The position numbers and the translations under genes were made by a program. A stretch of 64,000 nucleotides of DNA from Bradyrhizobium sp. LTSP885 (lineage in GTDB: Bacteria; Pseudomonadota; Alphaproteobacteria; Rhizobiales; Xanthobacteraceae), in the NCBI RefSeq assembly GCF_000938305.1, contig NZ_JYMT01000003.1, positions 62,001-126,000 of the forward strand, written 5' to 3'. Below, piece by piece: positions 17,221 to 26,558 of this stretch. Every line of letters starts with the position of its first letter. Position 1 is the stretch's first letter. A model generated the notes under the pieces. It saw nothing but the letters and a program-made list of their open reading frames with translations, searched no databases and was not told the origin of the DNA.

Positions 17221-19947
17221 CTACTTCGGCAGTTTCGCCTTCAGCGCATAGAGCGCATCCAGCGCCTCGCGCGGCGACATTTCGTCGGGATGCAGCGCCT
17301 TCACGGCTGCCATCAGCAACTCTGCCTCGCTCGGCGGCACATCTTCCGCAGCAGCACGCGATGGCACGGCGAACAGCGGCAGGTCATCCGCCAGCGCACG
17401 TGCGGTCTGGCCGCGGTCTTGTGCTTCCAATTTCGCCAGCACCGATTTGGCGCGCGCGATCACCGCCGGCGGCAGGCCGGCAAGCTTCGCGACCTGGATA
17501 CCGTAGGAGCGGTCGGCCGAGCCCGGCAGCACCTCGTGCAGGAACACGACGTCGCCCTGCCATTCCTTGACCCGCACCGTGGCGTTGAACATCCGCGGCA
17601 GCCTGGCCGAGAGCGCGGTCAGCTCGTGATAATGCGTCGCGAACAGCGTGCGGCAGCGGTTGCTCTCGTGCAGATGCTCGATTGCGGCCCAGGCGATCGA
17701 CAGTCCGTCGAAGGTCGCAGTCCCACGGCCGATCTCGTCGAGAATAACAAGCGACCGTTCGCTCGCCTGGTTGAGGATCACCGCGGTCTCGACCATCTCG
17801 ACCATGAAGGTCGAGCGCCCGCGCGCCAGATCGTCGGCGGCGCCGACGCGCGAGAACAGCCGGTCGACGATGCCGAGCCGCGCCCGCGAGGCCGGCACGT
17901 AAGAGCCGATCTGCGCCAACAGTGCGATCAGCGCGTTCTGGCGCAGGAAGGTCGATTTACCCGCCATGTTGGGGCCGGTGATCAACCAGAGCTGGCCGGA
18001 TTTTTGCGCGGGGGTGGGCGAGAGATCGCAGGCATTGGCGATGAACGGCTGGCCGTCGCGCTTCAGCGCTTGCTCGACCACCGGATGGCGGCCGCCCTCG
18101 ATCGCAAAGCCGAGCGAGCCGTCGACCTCGGGCCGCACGTAATTGTCGTCGATCGCGAGCTTGGCCAGCGCGGTTGCGACGTCGAGCATCGCAAAGGCAT
18201 GCGCGGCGTTGCGCAGATCGTCGCTCACGGCAAGCGCCATCGCGCTCAGCCGCTCGAAGATCTCAAGCTCGAGGTTGAGTGACCGCTCGCCGGCGTTGGC
18301 AATCTTGGCCTCGATCTCGCCGAGCTCCGACGTGGTGAAGCGAACCTGACCTGCCAGCGTCTGGCGATGGATGAAGGTCGCGTTCAACGGCGCCGCCATC
18401 AGCTTGTCGCCATGCTGCGCGGTCACCTCGACAAAGTAGCCCAGCACGTTGTTGTGCCGGATCTTCAGCGTCTTGATGCCGGTGTCCTCGGCGTAACGCG
18501 CCTGCATCGCGGCCACGACGAGGCGCGAAGCGTCGCGCAGATTGCGGCTCTCGTCGAGCGCGGCTTCATAGCCCTCGCGAACGAAGCCGCCGTCGCGCTT
18601 GATCAGCGGCAGTTGCTCGGACAGCGCGCGGGAGAATTCCTGCGCCAGATCGCGCGAGGGGCGGCGCAACGCCGCCATCACGGTCGCGAGCTCGGGCGGC
18701 GGATTTTCAAGCTGCGCCAGTAGCTCCAGCGCCTGGTCGGCGGCGAGGATGCCGTCGCGCAAACCTGCGAGGTCGCGCGGGCCGCCGCGACCGACCGATA
18801 GCCGCGCCAGCGCGCGCGACATGTCGGGCGCCGCCTTCAGCACGGTCCTGATATCTTCGCGCGCCGCGCTGTCTGCGACGAAGGCCGCGATCGCATCGAG
18901 CCGCCGCGCGATCGCAGCAGCATCGGTGAGCGGCGCGGCGAGGCGCTGTGCGAGGAGCCGCGAGCCCGCAGCAGTGACGGTGCAGTCGATCGCATCCAAG
19001 AGCGAGCCGCGGCGCTCGCCGGCGAGTGTGCGCGTCAGTTCGAGATTGGCGCGCGTGGCGGGATCGATCGCCATCGTGGTGCCGGCGGCCTCGCGCGTCG
19101 GCGGCGACAGCGGCGGCCGCTTCCCCACTTGCGTGCGGTCGATATAGGTGACGGCCGCGGCAGCAGCCGTCGCCTCCAGTCGCGACATCGCCGACAGGCC
19201 GTCCATGGTCGCGACCGCGAAATAATCGCACAGCCGCCGCTCGGCGGTGGCGCCATCGAAGACGTCGCGGGTCAGCGGCGTCACCGCCGGCAGTTCGCGT
19301 AAGGTCGGCGCAAGCTCGGTGTCGCCATAGAGCGCGTCAGTGACGATGACTTCGTTCGGATTGATGCGCGCCAGCGTCGCCGCGAGTTCCGCCGTCGCGC
19401 ACTCCGTCACCATGAATTCGGAGGTCGAGATGTCGATCCAGGCGAGCCCGAGCCGGTCGGCGCCGGACGAGCCCCGGGCGCGGGCGATCGCGATCAGGTA
19501 ATTGTTAGTGCGGGCATCGAGCAGCGTGTCTTCGGTCAGCGTGCCCGGCGTCACCAGCCGCACCACGCCGCGGCTCACCACGCTCTTGTTGCCACGGGCA
19601 CGGGCGGCTGCCGGATTCTCGGTCTGCTCGCACACCGCGACGCGGTGACCGGCGCCGATCAGACGATGCAAATAATCCTCGGAGCGCTCCACCGGCACGC
19701 CGCACATCGGGATGTCCATGCCCTGATGCTTGCCGCGCTTGGTCAGCACGATGCCGAGCGTCTTCGAGGCGATCTCGGCATCCTCGAAGAACAGCTCGTA
19801 GAAATCGCCCATCCGGTAGAACAGCAGCAGGCCGGGATGGGCCGCCTTGATCTCCAGATACTGTTCCATCATCGGGGTGACGCGCGACGATGTGTCTGCG
19901 GCGGTTGCGGCCTCGGGCGGAACAGGGATGGGCTGTTGAATGGTCAT
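17221..19947 (-). CDS. mutS: DNA mismatch repair protein MutS
   Basis: Mismatch recognition ATPase of 908 residues. The N-terminal mismatch-binding domain has the diagnostic [15 protein letters not shown] (Phe-x-Glu region). Connector, lever and clamp domains follow. The ATPase carries Walker [18 protein letters not shown] and Walker B/signature [18 protein letters not shown], with THYHELTAL nearby. The C-terminal helix-turn-helix dimerisation segment ends [18 protein letters not shown]. In many rhizobia mutS and glnD are neighbours. Here a 4-kb plus-strand block (ssu operon, osmC, membrane protein) lies between them. Confidence 0.97.
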   Translation of the reverse strand: MTIQQPIPVPPEAATAADTSSRVTPMMEQYLEIKAAHPGLLLFYRMGDFYELFFEDAEIASKTLGIVLTKRGKHQGMDIPMCGVPVERSEDYLHRLIGAGHRVAVCEQTENPAAARARGNKSVVSRGVVRLVTPGTLTEDTLLDARTNNYLIAIARARGSSGADRLGLAWIDISTSEFMVTECATAELAATLARINPNEVIVTDALYGDTELAPTLRELPAVTPLTRDVFDGATAERRLCDYFAVATMDGLSAMSRLEATAAAAAVTYIDRTQVGKRPPLSPPTREAAGTTMAIDPATRANLELTRTLAGERRGSLLDAIDCTVTAAGSRLLAQRLAAPLTDAAAIARRLDAIAAFVADSAAREDIRTVLKAAPDMSRALARLSVGRGGPRDLAGLRDGILAADQALELLAQLENPPPELATVMAALRRPSRDLAQEFSRALSEQLPLIKRDGGFVREGYEAALDESRNLRDASRLVVAAMQARYAEDTGIKTLKIRHNNVLGYFVEVTAQHGDKLMAAPLNATFIHRQTLAGQVRFTTSELGEIEAKIANAGERSLNLELEIFERLSAMALAVSDDLRNAAHAFAMLDVATALAKLAIDDNYVRPEVDGSLGFAIEGGRHPVVEQALKRDGQPFIANACDLSPTPAQKSGQLWLITGPNMAGKSTFLRQNALIALLAQIGSYVPASRARLGIVDRLFSRVGAADDLARGRSTFMVEMVETAVILNQASERSLVILDEIGRGTATFDGLSIAWAAIEHLHESNRCRTLFATHYHELTALSARLPRMFNATVRVKEWQGDVVFLHEVLPGSADRSYGIQVAKLAGLPPAVIARAKSVLAKLEAQDRGQTARALADDLPLFAVPSRAAAEDVPPSEAELLMAAVKALHPDEMSPREALDALYALKAKLPK

Positions 19948-20049
19948 GAGGGGGCGGAAACTACAGAATTTCGTCTGCCGGTCCTACCAGTGAAGGTGGG
20001 GTTTTCCACCCTGTCCACGGCATTGGGCATAACAGACCTAACGGCAATG

Positions 20050-20070
20050 CGCCGATGACGCGCATCGGCG
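20050..20070. promoter_or_regulatory. Palindrome just upstream of the pcaF promoter
   Basis: A perfect 8-bp inverted repeat, CGCCGATG and CATCGGCG, spaced by 5 bp. It ends 4 bp before the TTGACC -35 box. Its position is right for an activator of the IclR type that controls pca genes in other bacteria, but no regulator gene is adjacent, so the assignment is inferred. Confidence 0.4.
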
Positions 20071-20074
20071 TCAA

Positions 20075-20103
20075 TTGACCTGCCGCGGGCACGCTCCTAA
20101 AAC
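20075..20103 (+). promoter_or_regulatory. Candidate sigma-70 promoter of pcaF
   Basis: TTGACC at 20075-20080, a 17-bp spacer, then TAAAAC at 20098-20103. This places the transcription start near 20110, about 50 bp before the pcaF ATG. Confidence 0.5.
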
Positions 20104-20159
20104 TCGCCCCAAGTTCCAGCGATCCAGCGCCTAAACCACGGCATTCAGGGAGAAATTCA

Positions 20160-21368
<1,209 letters not shown>

Positions 21369-21369
21369 A

Positions 21370-21412
21370 CCAATGGCTTGGAGGGGCTGAAAACAGCCCT
21401 TCCAAGGATTGG
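21370..21412 (+). terminator. Hairpin between pcaF and pcaH
   Basis: Nested inverted repeat: the inner stem GGAGGGGCTG with CAGCCCTTCC around an AAAA loop, and the outer CCAAT...ATTGG. It follows the pcaF stop immediately but lacks a T-run, so it may attenuate or stabilise rather than terminate. A TATAAT hexamer at 21421-21426 could serve a separate pcaHG promoter, but no good -35 is seen. Confidence 0.5.
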
Positions 21413-21473
21413 TTATGTTCTATAATGATCGGCGGCAGGGCTCACCGGCATCTCACCTGCGGAGGTATCAGCC

Positions 21474-22175
21474 ATGACCTTACAGTATCCGCTGCAGTCG
21501 CTTGCGGCGCATCCGGCGCGGCTGTCGCCGGCCTATCGCTCCACGGTGAAGCGTTCGCCGCAAAAGCCGCTGATCCCGATGCGGCACACGCTCTCCGAAC
21601 TCACCGGTCCTGTCTACGGCCATGAGACCGTCCGCGAGCACGACAACGATCTCACCATTCAGGCGAAGGGCGAGCCGCTCGGTGAGCGCATCATCGTGCA
21701 TGGTCACGTGCTGGATGAAAACGGCCGCGGCGTGCCCAACACGCTGGTCGAGCTGTGGCAGGCGAATGCCTGCGGCCGCTACGTCCACGTCGTCGACCAG
21801 CATCCCGCGCCGCTCGATCCGAATTTTACCGGCGCCGGCCGCACGCAGAGCGACGCCAGCGGTTACTACAAGTTCATCACTATCAAGCCCGGCGCTTACC
21901 CCTGGGGCAATCACCACAACGCCTGGCGGCCCGCGCATATCCACTTCTCGGTGTTCGGGCATTCATTCATCTCGCGTCTCGTGACCCAGATGTACTTCCC
22001 GGGCGATCCGCTGTTCCCGTTCGATCCGATCTTCAATTCGGTGACCGACGAGAAGGCGCGGACGCGGATGATCTCGTCGTTCGATCTCGACAACACCAAG
22101 CCGGAATGGGCGCTGTGCTACCGCTTCGATATCGTTCTGCGCGGGCAGAGCGCCACGCCGATGGAGACCAAATAG
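21474..22175 (+). CDS. pcaH: Protocatechuate 3,4-dioxygenase beta subunit
   Basis: The iron-carrying subunit of the intradiol dioxygenase that opens protocatechuate to 3-carboxy-cis,cis-muconate. All four Fe(III) ligands can be placed: Tyr103 (GRYVHVV), Tyr142 (GAYPWGN), His155 and His157 (RPAHIHF). The spacing of 39 residues between the tyrosines matches the known enzyme. The length of 233 residues is standard. RBS GGAGGT lies 8 bp before the ATG. pcaG starts on the base after its stop. Confidence 0.95.
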   Translation: MTLQYPLQSLAAHPARLSPAYRSTVKRSPQKPLIPMRHTLSELTGPVYGHETVREHDNDLTIQAKGEPLGERIIVHGHVLDENGRGVPNTLVELWQANACGRYVHVVDQHPAPLDPNFTGAGRTQSDASGYYKFITIKPGAYPWGNHHNAWRPAHIHFSVFGHSFISRLVTQMYFPGDPLFPFDPIFNSVTDEKARTRMISSFDLDNTKPEWALCYRFDIVLRGQSATPMETK

Positions 22176-22775
22176 GTGTCGAATCAGCGTCCTGATGGCG
22201 TCACGCCGTCGCAAACCGTCGGTCCTTATTTCAAGTACGGCCTGACGCCGAACGGCGCCTATGAATGGAACGACGCCTTCACCAACAATTTGCTCACGCC
22301 TGACACTTCGGGCGAGCGTATCCGCGTCGAGGGCAAGGTCTATGACGGCGACGGCGCGGTGGTGCCGGACGCGATGCTGGAGATCTGGCAGGCAGACGCG
22401 CAAGGCCGCTTCTCCGATCCGCAGGACAAGCGCGCGCTGCCGAATTCTTCGTTCAAGGGCTTTGGCCGCTGCGGCACCGACGCGGGCGGCGGCTACGCCT
22501 TCGACACCATCAAGCCGGGCTCCGTCCCCGATCCCGACGGCAAGCCGCAGGCGCCGCACATCGTGCTGGCGGTGTTCGGGCGCGGCATGCTGCTGCATCT
22601 CTACACGCGGATTTATTTTGACGATGAAGCCGGCAACGCCGCCGATCCCGTGCTGGCCCTGGTGCCGGCCGATCGCCGCGCCACGCTGATTGCGAAGAAG
22701 GCGGGGTCAAGCAACGTCTACACGCTCGACATCCACCTGCAGGGCGACAACGAGACGGTGTTCTTCGACGTCTGA
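22176..22775 (+). CDS. pcaG: Protocatechuate 3,4-dioxygenase alpha subunit
   Basis: A 199-residue partner of PcaH. It has the same fold (LEIWQADAQGRFSDPQD, GGGYAFDTIKPGSVPD, PHIVLAVFGRGML) without the iron ligands, as expected for alpha subunits. It starts with GTG directly abutting the pcaH TAG with zero intergenic bases, so translation is almost certainly coupled and gives equimolar subunits. The next gene starts 18 bp downstream. Confidence 0.95.
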   Translation: MSNQRPDGVTPSQTVGPYFKYGLTPNGAYEWNDAFTNNLLTPDTSGERIRVEGKVYDGDGAVVPDAMLEIWQADAQGRFSDPQDKRALPNSSFKGFGRCGTDAGGGYAFDTIKPGSVPDPDGKPQAPHIVLAVFGRGMLLHLYTRIYFDDEAGNAADPVLALVPADRRATLIAKKAGSSNVYTLDIHLQGDNETVFFDV

Positions 22776-22793
22776 TCTCGGGTTTGAGGATTG

Positions 22794-23648
22794 ATGCGCG
22801 ACCGCTTCCTCACTGGCCTGATTGGATACCCGATCGCGCAATCGGCCGCGCCTGCGATGCATGAGCAGGCCGCCGCGGCGCTCGGCGTTCACTGTCACTA
22901 CCAGCTGATCGAGGTCGCGGGCGCCGGACGCGAGGATCTTCGCGCCATGCTCGAGGGCGTCAGGCGGCTTGGTTTCGCCGGCGTCAACGTCACCTTTCCC
23001 TACAAGGAAGCCGTCGTCGATTGGCTCGACGACCTCGCGCCGGACGCCCGCGCGATCGGCGCGGTCAACACCATTGTCGTCGATGGCGCACGGCTGGTCG
23101 GGCACAACACCGATGCGTCAGGCTTCAAGCGCGCGATCGAACCATTGCTTGCCACCACGCCAAGCCGCGCCATCGCATTGGTCGGTGCCGGCGGCGTCGG
23201 CAAGGCGATCGCATTTGCGCTCGCGGGTCTCGGTGTCGGCGAGATCAGGATTTTCGACGCCGATGGTGCCAAGGCCGCGCAGCTCGCGGGACAGTTGGAA
23301 GGCCGCGTGACGGCGCGCAGCGTCACCAGCATCGCGGCCGCACTCGAGGGCGCGGCGGGCCTGGTCAACGCAACGCCGGTCGGCATGCTGCCGAACCGCG
23401 AGAGTCCGGTGCCGGAAGCCCTGCTGCGTCAGGCGATGTGGGTCGCCGATGCCGTCTATACGCCGCTGTGGACGCCGTTGCTGACATCGGCAAAGGCCGC
23501 GGGCGCCACGGTCCTGACCGGACGTGACCTTGCGATCAATGCCGCGGCGGATGCGTTCGCGCTGTTCACGGCACTGACGCCGCCGACTGACGTGATGGGA
23601 AATGCATTCGACGCCGTGATGGCTGCACGCTACGCTCTGCCGGCCTGA
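22794..23648 (+). CDS. Shikimate/quinate dehydrogenase, probably NAD-dependent and catabolic
   Basis: A 284-residue AroE-superfamily enzyme oxidising or reducing shikimate or quinate. Catalytic residues Lys71 (NVTFPYKE), Asn92 (GAVNTIV) and Asp107 (HNTDASGF) are present. The substrate motif that reads S-x-S in E. coli AroE is S-A-A here (Ser17, Ala19). The nucleotide site has GAGGVG followed by IFDADGAKAAQLA. The acidic residue there replaces the Asn-Arg-Thr of NADP-specific AroE and is typical of NAD-dependent quinate/shikimate dehydrogenases. Position 18 bp after pcaG supports a role feeding quinate or shikimate toward protocatechuate. The dehydratase needed for that route is not in the window. 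ATG 22794 was chosen over TTG 22791. Confidence 0.82.
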   Translation: MRDRFLTGLIGYPIAQSAAPAMHEQAAAALGVHCHYQLIEVAGAGREDLRAMLEGVRRLGFAGVNVTFPYKEAVVDWLDDLAPDARAIGAVNTIVVDGARLVGHNTDASGFKRAIEPLLATTPSRAIALVGAGGVGKAIAFALAGLGVGEIRIFDADGAKAAQLAGQLEGRVTARSVTSIAAALEGAAGLVNATPVGMLPNRESPVPEALLRQAMWVADAVYTPLWTPLLTSAKAAGATVLTGRDLAINAAADAFALFTALTPPTDVMGNAFDAVMAARYALPA

Positions 23649-23663
23649 AGCACGGAGCATCCC

Positions 23664-24833
23664 ATGGCGAAACTCAGGATCGGTCTGGCCGGCTGCGGCT
23701 TCGTGTCGGAGCTGCATATGGTCGCGTACCGGCGCGTCTACGGCGTCGATGTCGAGGTCAGGGCGGTCGCGGCGCGTGGCGACCATGTTGTGGACTTTGC
23801 TCGCAAGCACGCCATCCCGAATGCCTATCGCAGTTTTGCGGAGCTGGTCGCGGACCGCGATCTCGACGTCATCGACATCTGCACGCCGCCCAATCTGCAT
23901 GCCGCGATGATCGTCGACGCCATGCAGGCCGGCAAGCACGTGATCTGCGAAAAGCCGTTCAGCGGCTATTTCGGCCGTGACGGCGACCAGCAGCCGATCG
24001 GCAAGCATGTGCCGAAGGCGCTGATGTACCAGCGTGTGATGGAGGAGATGGAGACGACGCGCGCTGCGATCGAAAAGACTGGCAAACTGTTCATGTATGC
24101 CGAGGACTGGATCTACGCGCCGGCGGTGACCAAGACCGCGGAGATCATCCGCGCGACCCGCGACAAGATCCTGTTCATGAAGGGCGAGGAGAGCCATTCC
24201 GGTTCGCACGCCGCGCATGCCGCGCAATGGGCGATGACTGGCGGCGGCTCGCTGATCCGGATGGGGTGCCATCCGCTCTCGGCGGTGCTCTGGCTCAAGC
24301 AGGTCGAGGCCCGCGCGCGAGGAGAGAGCATCCATGTCGCCAGCGTGACCTGCGACGTCGGCAACGTCACCGCTGGTCTCAAGCCGGAGGAACGCACCTA
24401 CATCAAGGCCAATCCGGTCGATGTCGAGGATTGGGGCACGTTGACCGCGACCTTCTCCGACGGCACCAAGGCCACGGTGTTCTCCGGCGACATGATCATG
24501 GGCGGCGTGCGCAATCTGATCGAGACCTACACCTCAGGCGGCTCGCTGTTAGCCAACATCACGCCGAACACCCATCTGACCAGCTACCAGACCTCCGAGG
24601 AGAAGCTCGCGAGCGTCTACATCACCGAGAAGGTCGACCGCAAAACCGGCTGGCAATATGTCTGCCTCGAGGAGGAATGGACTCGCGGGTACTTGCAGGA
24701 GATCCAGGATTTCATGGAGTGCGTCGCGACGGGGAGGCAACCGCTCGCCAATCTCGCGCTGGCGTTCGAGACGACGAAGGTGAATTACGCGGGGTATTGG
24801 GCAGCGGATGAGGGACGGCGGGTGATGCTCTAA
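23664..24833 (+). CDS. Gfo/Idh/MocA family NAD(P)-dependent oxidoreductase
   Basis: A 389-residue predicted dehydrogenase. The N-terminal Rossmann site is RIGLAGCGFVSELHM. The family motif CEKPFSGYFG carries the catalytic-type Lys (EKP). The C-terminal half is the Gfo/Idh/MocA beta-sheet domain. An insertion after EKPFSG (about residues 102-125) is longer than in simple sugar dehydrogenases. It lies 15 bp after the quinate/shikimate-type dehydrogenase gene with its own GGAGC site, so it is probably in the pcaHG transcript. The substrate is unknown; a cyclic polyol or dihydrodiol would fit the context. Confidence 0.82.
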   Translation: MAKLRIGLAGCGFVSELHMVAYRRVYGVDVEVRAVAARGDHVVDFARKHAIPNAYRSFAELVADRDLDVIDICTPPNLHAAMIVDAMQAGKHVICEKPFSGYFGRDGDQQPIGKHVPKALMYQRVMEEMETTRAAIEKTGKLFMYAEDWIYAPAVTKTAEIIRATRDKILFMKGEESHSGSHAAHAAQWAMTGGGSLIRMGCHPLSAVLWLKQVEARARGESIHVASVTCDVGNVTAGLKPEERTYIKANPVDVEDWGTLTATFSDGTKATVFSGDMIMGGVRNLIETYTSGGSLLANITPNTHLTSYQTSEEKLASVYITEKVDRKTGWQYVCLEEEWTRGYLQEIQDFMECVATGRQPLANLALAFETTKVNYAGYWAADEGRRVML

Positions 24834-24845
24834 CCGCGCGCGCAC

Positions 24846-25005
24846 TTCCCTTCTCCCCTTGTGGGAGAAGGTGGCGCGCAGCGCCGGATGAGGGGTTGTC
24901 GCCGCGAGTTCAGGTCGCGAGAGAGGCGTCTGCGGAGAGAGACCCCTCACCCGGCTTCGATGCGCTGCATCGAAGCCACCCTCTCCCACAAGGGGAGAGG
25001 GTGAA
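24846..25005. repeat. Intergenic palindromic repeat, CTCCCCTTGTGGGAGAAGG family
   Basis: Long inverted repeat with arms TTCTCCCCTTGTGGGAGAAGG and CCCTCTCCCACAAGGGGAG, plus an inner GCTTCGATGC...GCATCGAAGC hairpin. It fills the convergent spacer. Confidence 0.8.
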
Positions 25006-25012
25006 AGACACG

Positions 25013-26323
25013 CTACGCCGCGTAGATCGAGCTCTTCGGCAGCGGGAACACCGGGTCCTGCGTCCTGATATTCGTCGGCCACACCACGGTGATGCGCTCG
25101 CCGGCGTTTTGCATCACGACCGGGGTCGAGCGCTCGTTCTGGCCGGACATCGGGGTGCCTGGCGGATAAAATTTCACGCCATAGCCCTGGATGGTGCCGC
25201 CTGCGGGGATGTCGACGTCGAGCGCGGCTTTGCGGACGGCTTCCGGATCGAAACCGCCATACTTCTCCTTGGCGACCGGCAGCACGTTGTTGAGCAGGAC
25301 CCAGGTCTGGTTGAAGCCCATCGAGCAATGCGGCGGGACTTCGGTCGCCTTGGTCTTCTCCAGGTAGCGGGCGACCATGGTCTTGGTGAGGTCGCCGACC
25401 CCCGGTGCGAGCTTGGCGGGATCGAGCAGTTGCGCCGGCACTGGATCAATGTTGCAGAAATTCTCGATGTCGGTACCGAACGTCGCGCGCAGCTTGTCGA
25501 GCTGGCTGTAACCCGCGCCGGCGCCGAACAGCATCTTGAACTTCAACCCGCTCTCGCGCGCCTGGCGCAGGAACAGCGTGATGTCGGGGTTGTAGCCGGC
25601 GTGTGAGATGATGTCGGCCTTGGCGCGCTTCAGCTTGGTCACCAGCACCGAGAGATCAGGCGCGGAGGCTGAATAGCCTTCCTTCAGCACGATTTGCAGC
25701 CCGGCTTCTTTCGCGAACATCTCGTCCGCGGCAGCGACGCCGACGCCATAGGGACCGTCCTCATGGATCAGCGCGACCTTGACGTCCTTTGGCTCCATGC
25801 CGAGCCTGGCCTGGGCGTGCTCGGCGAGGAAGCCGCCAAAGGCCTGACCGTATTGGTCGGAATGGATCTGCGCGCGGAAGACATATTGCAGGTTCTTGTC
25901 CTTGAACACGGCGGTCGAAACCGCGGTCGTGATCCAGAGGATCCGCTTCTGCTGCTCGACCTTGGCGGCAAGCGGGACCGCGTGCGAACTGGCGAAGACG
26001 CCCTCGAGGATGTCGACCTTCTCCTGGTCGATCAGGCGACTGGCCTCGTTGATCGCAACATCGGGCTTGCTCTGGGAATCGACGTTGACGGGGGCGATCT
26101 TGTGCTTGCCGCCGATACCGCCCTTCTCGTTGACGAGATCGATCGCGATCTGGGTGCCGATCGAGGAGGCCACCGAGCCGCCGGCGGCAAACGGGCCGGT
26201 CAGGTCGTAGATCACGCCGATGCGTACCGTTTCGGCCTGCGCCTGCGCGCGTGTCCAATCGAAGCTGAATGCAGCGGCGGCGGCCGCGGAGGTCTTCAGC
26301 AGCGTCCTGCGTGACGTCGGCAT
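25013..26323 (-). CDS. ABC transporter binding protein, branched-chain amino acid type (Tat signal)
   Basis: A 436-residue Peripla_BP_6 receptor. The N-terminus MPTSRRTLLKTSAAAAAAF has a twin-arginine signal (SRRTLLK), so export is probably by Tat. The mature region begins ETVRIGVIYDLTGPFAAGG, with NEKGGIGGKH and the LEGVFASSHAVPLA hinge region. RBS GGGGAGGA is strong. No permease or ATPase is adjacent. It faces the aromatic catabolic genes convergently, which makes an aromatic or hydroaromatic ligand possible but unproven. Confidence 0.87.
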   Translation of the reverse strand: MPTSRRTLLKTSAAAAAAFSFDWTRAQAQAETVRIGVIYDLTGPFAAGGSVASSIGTQIAIDLVNEKGGIGGKHKIAPVNVDSQSKPDVAINEASRLIDQEKVDILEGVFASSHAVPLAAKVEQQKRILWITTAVSTAVFKDKNLQYVFRAQIHSDQYGQAFGGFLAEHAQARLGMEPKDVKVALIHEDGPYGVGVAAADEMFAKEAGLQIVLKEGYSASAPDLSVLVTKLKRAKADIISHAGYNPDITLFLRQARESGLKFKMLFGAGAGYSQLDKLRATFGTDIENFCNIDPVPAQLLDPAKLAPGVGDLTKTMVARYLEKTKATEVPPHCSMGFNQTWVLLNNVLPVAKEKYGGFDPEAVRKAALDVDIPAGGTIQGYGVKFYPPGTPMSGQNERSTPVVMQNAGERITVVWPTNIRTQDPVFPLPKSSIYAA

Positions 26324-26340
26324 CGCGTCCTCCCCATTGA

Positions 26341-26380
26341 TCGGCTTTTTTGACCGGCTTTTTCGCCGTTTTGCCGAGTA
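26341..26380 (-). other. Iterated AAAAAGCCG leader upstream of the Tat-exported binding protein
   Basis: On the minus strand the leader reads CGGCAAAACGGCG, AAAAAGCCGG, TCAAAAAAGCCG, three imperfect iterations pairing CGGC/GCCG across A-tracts. It ends 17 bp before the start codon. It could form small hairpins or simply be a curved A-tract region. The function is unknown. Confidence 0.4.
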
Positions 26381-26447
26381 TTGGGAGCAGGGGCCGGAAA
26401 GTCAACGCGATTGCGGCTGCCGCGCCTCGCTCGTTGGTAGGGGGAGC

Positions 26448-26550
26448 CGTCATTCCGGGGCTCGCGAAGCGAGAGCCCGGAATCCATTCCTCCACGAAAC
26501 ATGCGGCCTGATGGATTCCGGGCTCGTGCTTCGCACGCCCCGGAATGACG
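26448..26550. repeat. Intergenic palindromic repeat, CGTCATTCCGGGG family
   Basis: Inverted arms CGTCATTCCGGGGCTCG and CCCCGGAATGACG with inner GGAATCCAT...ATGGATTCC. Same family as 9678-9782. Confidence 0.82.
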
Positions 26551-26558
26551 GGCGAGAT

